A stretch of 64,000 nucleotides of DNA from Pseudolysinimonas_A sp049651805 (GTDB taxonomy: Bacteria; Actinomycetota; Actinomycetes; Actinomycetales; Microbacteriaceae). How positions within the stretch are numbered: the first letter of the stretch is position 1; every line of letters begins with the position of its first letter. The stretch covers positions 1 through 64,000 of the forward strand of contig NZ_JBASCU010000008.1 in the NCBI RefSeq assembly GCF_049651805.1. Reading direction: 5' to 3'. Below, piece by piece: positions 27,544 to 36,072 of this stretch. The position numbers and the translations under genes were made by a program. Under the pieces are notes generated by a model. The model worked only from the letters and a program-made list of their open reading frames with translations, searched no databases and was not told the DNA's origin.

Positions 27544-27975
27544 TTACGCCTCCACCGTGATCCCCATCGAACGGGCGGTGCCCGCGATGATCTTCATGGC
27601 CGCCTCGATGTCGTTCGCGTTGAGGTCGGACTGCTTCTGCTCGGCAATCGAGCGAACCTGGTCACGGCTGAGCTTCGCGACCTTGACCGTGTGCGGGGTT
27701 CCCGAACCCTTCTGCACGCCGGCGGCCTTCTTGATGAGCTCCGCGGCCGGCGGGGTCTTCAGGATGAAGGTGAACGAGCGGTCTTCGTAGACCGTGATCT
27801 CGACCGGGATGACGTTGCCGCGCTGCGACTCGGTCGCCTCGTTGTACGCCTTGCAGAACTCCATGATGTTCACGCCGTGCTGACCGAGCGCGGGGCCGAT
27901 CGGCGGGGCGGGGTTGGCGGCGCCGGCGTTGATCTGGAGTTTGATCAGCCCGGTCACCTTCTTCTTCGGTGCCAT
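27544..27975 (-). CDS. rplK: 50S ribosomal protein L11
   Basis: 143 aa, MAPKKKVTGLIKLQINAGAANPAPPIGPALGQHGVNIMEFCKAYNEAT in the usual order, including the Pro-rich PPIGPALGQ hinge that contacts thiopeptides and the GTPase centre. The C-terminal RNA-binding domain ends ARSMGITVEA. It is first of the rplKA pair; the transcript starts after a REP-like pair. Confidence 0.98.
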   Translation of the reverse strand: MAPKKKVTGLIKLQINAGAANPAPPIGPALGQHGVNIMEFCKAYNEATESQRGNVIPVEITVYEDRSFTFILKTPPAAELIKKAAGVQKGSGTPHTVKVAKLSRDQVRSIAEQKQSDLNANDIEAAMKIIAGTARSMGITVEA

Positions 27976-28058
27976 GTGCTTCTTTCTTGTCGTGCGTCAC
28001 TTCGGACGCGCTCCCGCGAACCAGGCCGTTCCTGGCAGCGGTGGGGATTTCAGTTCCG

Positions 28059-28160
28059 CTGGTTGAGTAGCGCCGTAGGCGCGTGTCGAAACCAGCCAAC
28101 GGGCAAGTGTAGCCCGTGAGGAGTGGTTTCGACACGCCCGCTTCGCGGGCTACTCAACCA
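28059..28160. repeat. inverted pair of REP-like elements
   Basis: Unit 1 (28059-28095) and unit 2 (28125-28160) share TGGTTGAGTAG...GTGTCGAAACCA in opposite orientation. Each has its own inner palindrome (CGCCGTAGGCG; CCCGCTTCGCGGG), separated by 29 bp. They lie between nusG and rplK. Related units occur at 421-456 and 33515-33574. Confidence 0.85.
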
Positions 28161-28173
28161 ACGAGGTGGGTGG

Positions 28174-29136
28174 CTACAACTTGGTGACCTGGTCGAACGA
28201 GAGCTCGACGGGAGTCTCGCGCTCGAAGAGCGAGACGAGCACTGTGAGCTTGCCGCTCTCGGGCTTGATCTCGCTGATCGTGCCGGGAAGACCCGCGAAC
28301 GAACCCTCCTTGATCGTGATGGTCTCGCCGACCTCGAAGTCGATCTCGGCGGGGATGACCCGAGCGGCCTGGCCCTTGCCGCCGCCCTTCGCGCCTGCGG
28401 CACCCTTCGACGGGGCCTCGACGACCTGCACCAGGCTCTTCAGCATGTTGAAGGCCTCCTCGAAGCGCAGCGGCGTCGGGTTGTGCGAGTTGCCCACGAA
28501 GCCGGTGACCCCGGGGGTGTGTCGCACGACCGACCAGGAATCTTCGTTGAGGTCCATGCGCACGAGCACGTAGCCGGGGATGCGCACGCGGGTGACCAGC
28601 TTGCGCTGGCCGTTCTTGATCTCGACGACGTCTTCCATCGGAACCTGAACCTCGAACACGTGATCTTCCATCGCCATCGAGATCTTGCGGCTCTCGATGT
28701 TCTGCTTCACACGCTTCTCGAAGCCGGCGTACGAGTGGATGACGTACCACTTGCCCGGCTTGCCACGCAGTTCGGCGCGGAACTCCTCGTACGGGTCGAC
28801 TGCGGCCTCTTCTTCGGCCTCGACGATCTCTTCGTCGCTCGCTGCGGCCAGGGCGGCGTCGGCCTCCTCGACGGAGTCGATGTCGAGGGCGTCGTCGACG
28901 ATCGCGTCGGCCTCGGGGTCGTTCGCGGCGTCGAGGGCGTCGAGCATCTGCTCGAGGCCGGCCTCGACCGACTGTTCGTCTTCTTCGTCATCGACCACGT
29001 GGATCGCGGCGTGCTCGGCGGGGTCGACGGAGTGCTCTTCCTGCGCGAGAACGTTGCCCTCCTGGGCCTCGTCTTCCTCGGAGGACTGCTCGGCAGCCGT
29101 CGCGAGGTCGATGTCGCGGCGCTCTTCTTCAGACAC
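28174..29136 (-). CDS. nusG: transcription termination/antitermination protein NusG
   Basis: 320 aa, longer than E. coli NusG because of an acidic N-terminal extension of about 120 residues (many Glu/Asp, e.g. VVDDEEDEQSVEAGLEQ). The NGN domain starts GKWYVIHSYAGFEKRVKQNIESR, and the KOW domain has FEVGETITIKEGSFAGLPGTI. It couples RNA polymerase to ribosomes or Rho. The acidic extension is typical of actinobacteria. Confidence 0.97.
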   Translation of the reverse strand: MSEEERRDIDLATAAEQSSEEDEAQEGNVLAQEEHSVDPAEHAAIHVVDDEEDEQSVEAGLEQMLDALDAANDPEADAIVDDALDIDSVEEADAALAAASDEEIVEAEEEAAVDPYEEFRAELRGKPGKWYVIHSYAGFEKRVKQNIESRKISMAMEDHVFEVQVPMEDVVEIKNGQRKLVTRVRIPGYVLVRMDLNEDSWSVVRHTPGVTGFVGNSHNPTPLRFEEAFNMLKSLVQVVEAPSKGAAGAKGGGKGQAARVIPAEIDFEVGETITIKEGSFAGLPGTISEIKPESGKLTVLVSLFERETPVELSFDQVTKL

Positions 29137-29190
29137 GTTTCAGATTCCTTCTATAGCTGCGGATGCCGCAGGGTCACAAGCGGTTCGGGC

Positions 29191-29481
29191 TCAGCCGAAG
29201 AGGGCGCCGTTACCGAACACCCATGCCACCACGGTGGCGAACACGAAGTCGAGTCCGTAGATGATCGCCATCATGATGACGACGAACACGATCACCACTC
29301 CCGTGTAGCTGAGCAGTTCGCGCCGCGTCGGGCGCACCACCTTCGAGAGTTCGGTGAGCACCTGCCGGATGAACAGGGCGATGCGCGCGAACGGGTTGCG
29401 CCGCTCGGCGCGATCCCGCTTGGCGTTCGCGACGAGGTCCTCACTCGGCTCGTCGACCACGTTGCGTGCCACGACATCCAA
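29191..29481 (-). CDS. secE: protein translocase subunit SecE
   Basis: 96 aa. A basic N-terminal half (PFARIALFIRQVLTELSKVVRPTRRELLSYT, the SecE amphipathic helix and conserved V-P-T-R-E-L region) precedes one TM helix (GVVIVFVVIMMAIIYGLDFVFATVVAWVF). It clamps SecY in the translocon. The order secE-nusG after tRNA-Trp is the common actinobacterial one. Confidence 0.95.
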   Translation of the reverse strand: MDVVARNVVDEPSEDLVANAKRDRAERRNPFARIALFIRQVLTELSKVVRPTRRELLSYTGVVIVFVVIMMAIIYGLDFVFATVVAWVFGNGALFG

Positions 29482-29549
29482 CCTTTCGTCGATCCCAGCC
29501 AGTTCGGCGGGACTCTGTTTCGCTAACGCTGCCAGTAGCTAGCGCTGCG

Positions 29550-29622
29550 CAGGGCGGACAGGACTCGAACCTGCAACCTGCGGTTTTGGAGACCGCTGCT
29601 CTACCAATTGAGCCACCGCCCT
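29550..29622 (-). tRNA. tRNA-Trp (anticodon CCA)
   Basis: The minus strand folds with acceptor stem AGGGCGG/CCGCCCT, D arm GCTC-AATTGGTA-GAGC, anticodon arm GCGGT-CTCCAAA-ACCGC (anticodon CCA) and T arm GCAGG-TTCGAGT-CCTGT. The discriminator is G at 29550. CCA is not encoded. It lies directly upstream of secE, as in many actinobacteria. Confidence 0.97.
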
Positions 29623-29982
29623 CGGTTCGTGCCCACATCCGCGTTGGCGAACGGCGGGCACGACGAAGCTTGGCGTTTTCAGCCAACCGCCTCAGTGTAC
29701 GTCATCTCAAATGAGCCGAGGAATCCGCGTCATAGGCCCCGGGGTCGACGGTCTCTTCTGGTAGCGGGACCCAACCAGTTCCGTCGCAACACACCAGCAT
29801 CACCACAACTGCATACAGGCGTACGAGACTGTGATCAGGTTTCCACGAATTGAAATAGTAGGAAGTCGTCGAACGCGCACAGCCGAAGCTCTACCCGGAC
29901 GGCCCTTTGGGGCCGTAGCTACGCTTCAGGCGCATCCTGACCACAGCCTCCTCGTCCGTATCGGACCAGGAAGGCAAGAGAC
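29623..29982. other. intergenic region between tRNA-Trp and the surface-protein gene
   Basis: I see no convincing gene here. It should hold the minus-strand tRNA-Trp/secE promoter and the plus-strand promoter of the surface-protein gene. A perfect 7-bp hairpin (ACGGCCC-TTTG-GGGCCGT, 29899-29916) lies in the likely 5' leader of the latter, without a T run. Confidence 0.5.
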
Positions 29983-32037
29983 GTGTTCACCACTGCAGAC
30001 CGGCGCGTGGCGACTCCTCCAGGGGGATCGACAGCTCGGAACAATCACCGGACGGCAACGCGCATCGTCGCGACCATCATCGCACTCGCCCTCGGCGGGG
30101 CCTTCAGCCTCGCCGCCCCACTCGCCGCCTCGGCAGAGGAGCGGCCCGCGTCGTACGCGAAGGGGCAGTTCCTCACCGGAAACCTCATCGGGATCGACCT
30201 GGACCAGATCGTCTCGCTTGGCGCGGCCGAAGCGTCGAACAACGGCTCTCAGTCGACGCAGACCGCAAAGGACCCCCTCGACGCAGCTGTTCTCGAAGAC
30301 GCCGTCGTCGTTCAGCAAACCGAGTCGCCGCAGATCGACCTCGGCGGTGTCCTGCAGATCGGCCCGGTCGCCCAGTACGCACAGGCGAACAACGACGGTT
30401 CGTCGCTCGGCGCGAGCGGCGCAATCGCCGATGACGGCGCGATCGGCGTCGGGGACCACCAGAACACCCCGCCCGCGAACGCGACGCTCGACCTACAGGC
30501 GCTGCTCGGGAACGAGTTCGCCTCGACCCTTGCCGACCTGAAGCTCGAGCTCGGCGCGATCGCAGCCCGGGCCGAAGCCGACCTCGACGTCGCGTCGGGG
30601 GACTACCAGATCGCGGATGCGGTGCTCACCTTCTCGAGCCCGGCGATCGCGAATCTCACCCCGAAGGTCGACTCGGCACTCGATGAGGTGGCCGACGCCC
30701 TGGGCGAGCTCATCGGCGGCAACGGAGCGCTGATCAGCGACGTCAACGGACTGCTCGTCGACCTCGACCCGGTGCTCAACCTGCTCGGCGGAAACGCCAA
30801 CGTCACGGCCACGATCAACACCGGCAACCTCAAGGAGATCGTGCACGCGATCCTCGAAGACGAGTACGGCAACGGGGCAGTCTCGTTCGACCTGGAATCC
30901 GGCGAGGTGCACATCGACCTCGAGGTGTTGCTCGGCGGAGACCTCAACAACCTGGAGCCCGGAACCGAGCTGCTGACGGATGCCGTCGTCAACCAGATCC
31001 TCGAGGGGATCACGATGACGGTCGCGACCATCGCCGATCAGGTCGTCGACAAGGTCGAGGACGCGCTCCACGACGCGACGGTCGACATCCACGCCGACCT
31101 GTCGACGAACATCGCGCAGTCGCCGATCGTTCGCGAGGTGTGCGAACTCGTCGACCGCGTGCTGACCACTCCCGTGCTGCGCGACGCCACCAGCCTCGAG
31201 CTGCTCACCAACGGGCTGCTCGGCGACGTCGGCACGCTGCTCAACACCGGGCTCCTGGGCAGCCTGACCGACGGAGTGGCCGACGAGGTCGGCGACTTCG
31301 TTCTGGTCGACGGGGTGATCCAGCGGATCACCGGTTTCGTCAACCAGACGGTGCAAGACACGGTCTGCAGCACCACCTCGACGCCGGTCGCGCCGCTCAC
31401 CACGAGCGTCGTGCTCGACATCGAAGCGACGGTCGACGAACTGATCAACGGTGTCGCCGCTCGCGCGGTCGCCGCGGTCGAGATTCTCGGGGTCGGCACC
31501 AACGTCGACCTCTCGCTCCTGATCGACGAACTCGGCGATTCGCTCGTCGATGGCCTGTTCGACGGGGACGGGGCGGTGCAAGGTCTCGTGGATGCTCTCG
31601 AGACCGGCCTCGTGCACCCGGCAACGCAGGGGTTGCTCGGCACCGGGGTCGGATCGGTGGGTGACGCGCTGCGCGACGTGCTCTCGATCACGGCCAACGT
31701 GCAGGAGCTGAGCGGTGGCCAGTTCACCGAGACCGCCATTCGGGTGTCGGTGCTCGGCGACGACCTCGCGACGCTGAACCTGGCGCAGGCGATCGTCGGA
31801 CCGAACGTGACGACCATCGTCGACCCCGAGTGCACCGACCCCGACGGCTGTGACCCGGGCGGTGAAACCGTGACGCCTCCCGGAAGCGGCGGCGGGCCGG
31901 GCGCGGGAAGCCTGGCGTACACCGGAATCGGGATCGCCACGCTGATCGCCGTCATCCTCGCACTGCTGGCAGCGGGTGCCTATCTGGTGCGGGAAAGCTA
32001 CCGACGCAACCACTCGGTACTGACCTCGATCGGGTAA
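29983..32037 (+). CDS. choice-of-anchor G family surface protein with LAYTG sorting signal
   Basis: GTG start with AGGAAGG 9 nt upstream. 684 aa: long signal peptide (RIVATIIALALGGAFSLAAPLAASA), then GQFLTGNLIGIDLDQIVSLGAAEA typical of choice-of-anchor G proteins. A long acidic region of amphipathic helices follows (repeated LLxxLDxVLNLLG, VVNQILEGI and VDELINGV type segments). It ends in a Pro/Gly linker, LAYTG, a TM helix and RRNH. LAxTG is the class E sortase motif, so covalent attachment to the cell wall is likely. The substrate-free repetitive design suggests a structural or adhesive role, which is inference. Confidence 0.88.
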   Translation: MFTTADRRVATPPGGSTARNNHRTATRIVATIIALALGGAFSLAAPLAASAEERPASYAKGQFLTGNLIGIDLDQIVSLGAAEASNNGSQSTQTAKDPLDAAVLEDAVVVQQTESPQIDLGGVLQIGPVAQYAQANNDGSSLGASGAIADDGAIGVGDHQNTPPANATLDLQALLGNEFASTLADLKLELGAIAARAEADLDVASGDYQIADAVLTFSSPAIANLTPKVDSALDEVADALGELIGGNGALISDVNGLLVDLDPVLNLLGGNANVTATINTGNLKEIVHAILEDEYGNGAVSFDLESGEVHIDLEVLLGGDLNNLEPGTELLTDAVVNQILEGITMTVATIADQVVDKVEDALHDATVDIHADLSTNIAQSPIVREVCELVDRVLTTPVLRDATSLELLTNGLLGDVGTLLNTGLLGSLTDGVADEVGDFVLVDGVIQRITGFVNQTVQDTVCSTTSTPVAPLTTSVVLDIEATVDELINGVAARAVAAVEILGVGTNVDLSLLIDELGDSLVDGLFDGDGAVQGLVDALETGLVHPATQGLLGTGVGSVGDALRDVLSITANVQELSGGQFTETAIRVSVLGDDLATLNLAQAIVGPNVTTIVDPECTDPDGCDPGGETVTPPGSGGGPGAGSLAYTGIGIATLIAVILALLAAGAYLVRESYRRNHSVLTSIG

Positions 32038-32054
32038 CCCGGTAGCCCCAGCGA

Positions 32055-32094
32055 AGCCGGAGTCGTCGGCCCCCCAACGGTGACGACTCCGGCT
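32055..32094 (+). terminator. terminator hairpin after the LAYTG surface protein
   Basis: AGCCGGAGTCGTC (32055-32067) pairs perfectly with GACGACTCCGGCT (32082-32094) over 13 bp with a 14-nt loop, 18 bp after the stop codon. The following bases (CCGCATTCC) are only weakly T-rich. Confidence 0.75.
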
Positions 32095-32318
32095 CCGCAT
32101 TCCGGTCCCGACCCAGGTGCGCACTGAATCGCCTCGAAACGCGGAGACGCCGGCGCCCCCAGCGGTACGTGTCTCCTTTTCGGTCGCGATGGGCCCGACC
32201 GACGTGTTCAGGGTGTGGGTGCGCGCAGACAGTGCCGCCGCGAAGGTGGTGCGACTGCCGCTGATCTCGTCGCGGAGCGGGATGATCGCGGCTCTGAGCG
32301 GGCTTAGGCTGGAGCCTC

Positions 32319-33509
32319 GTGGGACGCATCTCGACGCGCATCGGATCCATCGCCGAATCCGCGACACTCAAGGTCGACGCCAAAGCCAAAGCGCTCAAGG
32401 CCGCGGGCCGCCCGGTCGTCAGTTTCGCCGCCGGTGAACCGGACTTCCCGACCCCCGAGCACATCGTCGAGGCGGCCGTTGAGGCGGCGCGCGATCCGAA
32501 GAACCACAGGTACACCCCGGCTGCGGGCCTGCCCGAGCTGCGTGAAGCGATCGCCGCGAAGACCTTGCGTGACTCCGGTCTGGACGTCTCGCCGTCTCAG
32601 GTCGTCGTGACCAACGGCGGCAAGCAGGCGGTTTACCAAGCGTTCGCCACGTTGCTCGACCCGGGTGACGAGGTACTCGTCCCCACGCCGTACTGGACGA
32701 CCTACCCCGAGGCGATCAAGCTCGCGGGCGGGGTTCAGGTGGATGTCTTCGCCGGCGCCGACCAGGGCTATCTGGTCACGGTCGCCCAGCTCGAGGCCGC
32801 CCGCACCCCACGGTCGAAGGTGCTGCTCTTTGTGTCGCCGTCCAACCCGACCGGAGCCGTGTACTCGCCCGAGCAGGTCGCGGCGATCGGAGCGTGGGCC
32901 GAAGAGCACGGGCTCTGGGTGATCAGCGACGAGATCTACCAGAACCTGACGTACGACAATGTAAAGGCCACCTCGATCGTCGACGCGACGCCTGCACTGG
33001 CCGACCGCACGCTCCTGGTCAACGGCGTCGCGAAGACCTACGCGATGACCGGATGGCGCCTGGGCTGGATGGTCGGACCCGCCGACGCGATCACCGGAGC
33101 GGCGAACCTCCAGTCGCATCTGTCCAGCAACGTGTCGAACATCTCGCAGCGGGCGGCCCTGGCCGCACTCACCGGGTCGCAGGAGAGCGTCGAGCAGATG
33201 CGCCAGGCGTTCGACCGTCGGCGCAAGCTCATCGTCGAGGGCCTCAACGCCATCCCCGGGATGGTCTGCCCGACCCCGGAAGGCGCGTTCTACGTCTACC
33301 CGGATGTCACGGGTCTGCTGAACCGCGAATGGGGCGGGGTGACTCCGACGTCATCGCTCGAACTCGCCGACCTCGTTCTCGAGCAGGCCGAGGTCGCCGC
33401 CGTGCCGGGTGAGGCGTTCGGCCCGAGCGGCTACCTGCGTTTCTCGTACGCGCTCGGCGACGACGACATCCGCGAGGGCGTCAGCCGGCTTCAGAAGCTC
33501 TTCTCGTAA
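32319..33509 (+). CDS. aspC: aspartate/aromatic-type class I aminotransferase
   Basis: 396 aa, GTG start. Fold type I PLP enzyme: FAAGEPDFPTPEHI and YTPAAGLPELREAI (N-terminal signature), TNGGKQAVYQA, SPSNPTG, ISDEIYQNLTYD with the PLP Asp and Tyr, NGVAKTYAMTGWRLGW with the PLP lysine, and LRFSYAL with the carboxylate-binding Arg. This is the Igamma aspartate aminotransferase form found next to secE/tRNA-Trp in many actinobacteria. The precise amino acid range is not readable. Confidence 0.92.
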   Translation: MGRISTRIGSIAESATLKVDAKAKALKAAGRPVVSFAAGEPDFPTPEHIVEAAVEAARDPKNHRYTPAAGLPELREAIAAKTLRDSGLDVSPSQVVVTNGGKQAVYQAFATLLDPGDEVLVPTPYWTTYPEAIKLAGGVQVDVFAGADQGYLVTVAQLEAARTPRSKVLLFVSPSNPTGAVYSPEQVAAIGAWAEEHGLWVISDEIYQNLTYDNVKATSIVDATPALADRTLLVNGVAKTYAMTGWRLGWMVGPADAITGAANLQSHLSSNVSNISQRAALAALTGSQESVEQMRQAFDRRRKLIVEGLNAIPGMVCPTPEGAFYVYPDVTGLLNREWGGVTPTSSLELADLVLEQAEVAAVPGEAFGPSGYLRFSYALGDDDIREGVSRLQKLFS

Positions 33510-33514
33510 CCGTG

Positions 33515-33574
33515 GGTTGAGGAGCGCCCGCCGTCAGGCGGACGCACGCCGGGCTTCGCCGCGGCTTCGAAACC
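33515..33574. repeat. degenerate REP-like element overlapping the lysG 3' end
   Basis: GGTTGAGGAGCGCCCGCC at the left and TTCGAAACC at the right match the two ends of the REP-like units at 28059-28160. The middle is longer and G/C-rich. The element supplies the last codons and the stop of the lysG-like gene. Confidence 0.55.
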
Positions 33575-34427
33575 CGTCGCGAGCTGTCGATACGACCTCG
33601 GCGGCGACGGCGTCGAGCAGCGGCGAACGCAGGTTCCACTGCTGCCAGTAGAGCGGCACGTCGATGAACCGCGCGGGGTCGAACTCGACGGTGCCCTCGG
33701 CCTGGGCGTCGGGCAGCATCCCCCAGCCCAAGCCCAGTCGCACGGCGAGCGCAAAGTCTGCGGAAGCCGGCACCCGGTGTCGCGGTGGGGCGAGGGTGCG
33801 CCGGGTCACTGTCCGCAGGTAGCGCGCCTGCAGCTGATCTTTCTCGTCGAAGACGACGACCGGTGCGAGGGCGAGGGATGCCGCACCCGGCCCGTCAGGG
33901 AACCAGCGGGCGGCGAAGCCCGGCGCCGCTCGCGGCCGGTAGCGCATGCTCCCGAGCGGCGTCGACGTGCATCCCGGCACCGGCTCGGCTTGCGAGGTGA
34001 CGGCGCCCATCACGGTGCCGCTCGCGAGCCAGCCGGCGGTGTGATCCTGGTCGTCGCGGTAGATCTCGAAGACGATCGGATGCTCGCGGGCGACCCGCTC
34101 GAGCGCCGGCAGGATCCACGTGGCGAGCGAGTCGGCGTTCACAGCGATCGGCACCGTCGTCACTCCCTCGGCGCCGCCCAGCGCCTGGTCGGTTTCGTGC
34201 TCCAGTAGGGAGAGCTGCCGAGCCATCCGCACCAGCTCTTCTCCGGGTCCGGTCGCCCGGGCCGGCTTGCTGCGCACGACGAGCACCCGTCCCACCTGCT
34301 GTTCAAACGCCTTGAGCCGCTGGCTGACGGCCGATGGGGTCACCTTGAGCCGGTGTGCGGCGGCGTCGAGCGTTCCCTCCTCGACGACGGCGCGGAGGGT
34401 CTCGAGATGTTCCCGGTCGTACCTCAT
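33534..34427 (-). CDS. lysG: LysG/ArgP-type LysR regulator
   Basis: ATG at 34427 (MRYDREHLETLRAVVEEGTLDAAAHRL); the longer frame upstream is not supported. 297 aa: LysR winged helix (KVTPSAVSQRLKAFEQQVGRVLVVR) and an ArgP-like effector domain (PIAVNADSLATWILPALERV). It is divergent from the lysE-like exporter with 71 bp between starts, as in Corynebacterium glutamicum, where LysG activates lysE when basic amino acids accumulate. Its last residues (GFRSRGEARRASA) are encoded by a REP-like element. Confidence 0.9.
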   Translation of the reverse strand: MRYDREHLETLRAVVEEGTLDAAAHRLKVTPSAVSQRLKAFEQQVGRVLVVRSKPARATGPGEELVRMARQLSLLEHETDQALGGAEGVTTVPIAVNADSLATWILPALERVAREHPIVFEIYRDDQDHTAGWLASGTVMGAVTSQAEPVPGCTSTPLGSMRYRPRAAPGFAARWFPDGPGAASLALAPVVVFDEKDQLQARYLRTVTRRTLAPPRHRVPASADFALAVRLGLGWGMLPDAQAEGTVEFDPARFIDVPLYWQQWNLRSPLLDAVAAEVVSTARDGFRSRGEARRASA

Positions 34428-34498
34428 CGACAGCAACGCTAATGCTTCGACAGAATCTTGAGGTGGACTGACGCGGATTCGCGGCCTACGGTCAGCGT

Positions 34499-35128
34499 GT
34501 GACCACTCCGCTTCTCGCCGCACTCGCCGGCCTCGGGCTCGGCCTGTCGCTCATCATCGCGATCGGCGCGCAGAACGCCTTCGTGCTGCGGCAGGGCCTC
34601 CGCCGCGAACACGTGCTCGCCGTCGTACTGGTCTGCGCGGTGTCGGATGCGGTGCTCATCATCGTCGGAGTGGCGGGCGGCGGGGCGCTCTTCGCCGCGC
34701 TGCCGTGGCTCGTCGAGATCATCCGCTGGGTCGGCGCGGCGTTCCTCGTCGCCTACGGCGTGCTCGCCGGGGTGCGCGCGATCCGCCGCCCGAAGCCGGG
34801 CGCCGACGGTCTGCGTGCCGACGGGTCATCCGAGACCAGGGGCCTCGCCGTCGCCATCACCACCTGCCTCGCGCTCACCTGGCTCAACCCGCACGTCTAC
34901 CTCGACACGGTGCTGCTGCTCGGCTCCGTCGGCAGCACGCACGGCGATGACCGCTGGTGGTTCGCCGGCGGCGCGACGCTCGGCAGCATCCTGTGGTTCA
35001 CCTCCCTCGGATTCGGCGCCCGCCTGCTCGCACCCCTGTTCGCGAAGCCCCTCGCCTGGCGCATCCTCGACGGGATCATCGCGATCGTCATGATCGCGAT
35101 CGCCCTCAGCCTCCTCCTCGTGCGCTGA
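34499..35128 (+). CDS. lysE: LysE/ArgO-family basic amino acid exporter
   Basis: 209 aa, GTG start, five to six TM helices. LSLIIAIGAQNAFVLRQGLRREH is the LysE signature, and LTWLNPHVYLDTVLLLGSVG is the conserved second half. It exports lysine or arginine. The divergent LysG-type gene is its likely activator. Confidence 0.93.
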   Translation: MTTPLLAALAGLGLGLSLIIAIGAQNAFVLRQGLRREHVLAVVLVCAVSDAVLIIVGVAGGGALFAALPWLVEIIRWVGAAFLVAYGVLAGVRAIRRPKPGADGLRADGSSETRGLAVAITTCLALTWLNPHVYLDTVLLLGSVGSTHGDDRWWFAGGATLGSILWFTSLGFGARLLAPLFAKPLAWRILDGIIAIVMIAIALSLLLVR

Positions 35129-35208
35129 CGCGATCTCAACCGATCGGTGGAGGCAGTTCCCGCCGTCCGGTCGTGGTGGCGGATGCGGGCGGGCGCGAGT
35201 GTGGAGGC

Positions 35209-36072
35209 ATGACAGAAACAGTGGTGCGGGTCCATGACCTGCGAAAGACCTACCAAGGAGGTGTGGAGGCGCTGCGCGGCGTGAGTTTCGAGATCGCGCG
35301 CGGCGAGACCTTCGCTCTGCTCGGCCCGAACGGTGCCGGAAAGTCGACGACCATCGAGATCCTCGAGGGATACCGCGACCGCTCCGGCGGCACGGCGGAG
35401 GTGCTCGGCACCGACCCGCAGCGCGGCGACCTCGACTGGAAGGCTCGGCTCGGCATCGTGCTGCAGGGAACCGATGAGGCTCCTGCCGCGACGGTCCGCG
35501 AGCAGCTCGCGCACTTCGCGGGCTTCTACCCGAAGCCGCGCGACGTCGACGAGGTGATCGCGGCGGTCGGGCTGACCGACAAGGCGAAGACGAGCATCCG
35601 CAAGCTCTCCGGCGGTCAACGCCGGCGGGTGGATGTCGCGCTCGGCATCGTCGGCGGCCCCGAGCTGCTCTTCCTCGACGAGCCGACCACCGGGTTCGAC
35701 CCGGCGGCCCGGCGTTCGTTCTGGGACCTCATCCGGCGCCTGCAAGACGAGGGCACGACGATCCTGCTGACCACGCACTACCTCGATGAGGCGGCCGAGC
35801 TCTCGAGCCGGGCCGGCATCATCGCGAACGGCGTGATGGCGGCGATCGGCGGCATCGACGAACTCGGTGGCGCGGAGGCGCGAGTGCCGATCGTGCGCTG
35901 GCGCGAGAACGGCGTGGCGCGCGAGGAGCGCACCGACGCACCCGGGTCCGTCGTGGCACGGCTTGCCGCACTCGGCGAACCGGAGGGGCTCGAGATCATC
36001 CGACCGAGCCTGGAAGACGTCTACCTCTCATTCGTGGGAGCTGACAAGGAACTACTGGAGGTGACGGCGTGA
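35209..36072 (+). CDS. ABC-2 type exporter, ATP-binding protein
   Basis: ATG at 35209 with GGAGG upstream. 287 aa: LLGPNGAGKST (Walker A), LSGGQRRRVDVA (signature), LLFLDEPTTGFDP (Walker B) and TTHYLDEA (H-loop). The C-terminus continues into a typical drug/antibiotic-exporter tail (IIRPSLEDVYLSFVG). It overlaps the permease gene by 4 bp (GTGA). The four genes from here to 38650 form one operon with a two-component system, which suggests an exporter switched on by an envelope signal. Confidence 0.93.
   Translation: MTETVVRVHDLRKTYQGGVEALRGVSFEIARGETFALLGPNGAGKSTTIEILEGYRDRSGGTAEVLGTDPQRGDLDWKARLGIVLQGTDEAPAATVREQLAHFAGFYPKPRDVDEVIAAVGLTDKAKTSIRKLSGGQRRRVDVALGIVGGPELLFLDEPTTGFDPAARRSFWDLIRRLQDEGTTILLTTHYLDEAAELSSRAGIIANGVMAAIGGIDELGGAEARVPIVRWRENGVAREERTDAPGSVVARLAALGEPEGLEIIRPSLEDVYLSFVGADKELLEVTA

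Noticed and set aside
29550..29622. tRNA-Trp as an island attachment site
   Set aside because: No repeated tRNA 3' end and no integrase nearby; secE follows in the standard order.
29899..29916. Riboswitch or terminator in the leader of the surface-protein gene
   Set aside because: Only one short hairpin with no T run and no known riboswitch blocks were recognised.
30493..32367. Long minus-strand open frame opposite the surface-protein gene
   Set aside because: It is the mirror of a strongly supported plus-strand gene; its protein is His/Arg/Asp-rich low complexity and has no RBS.
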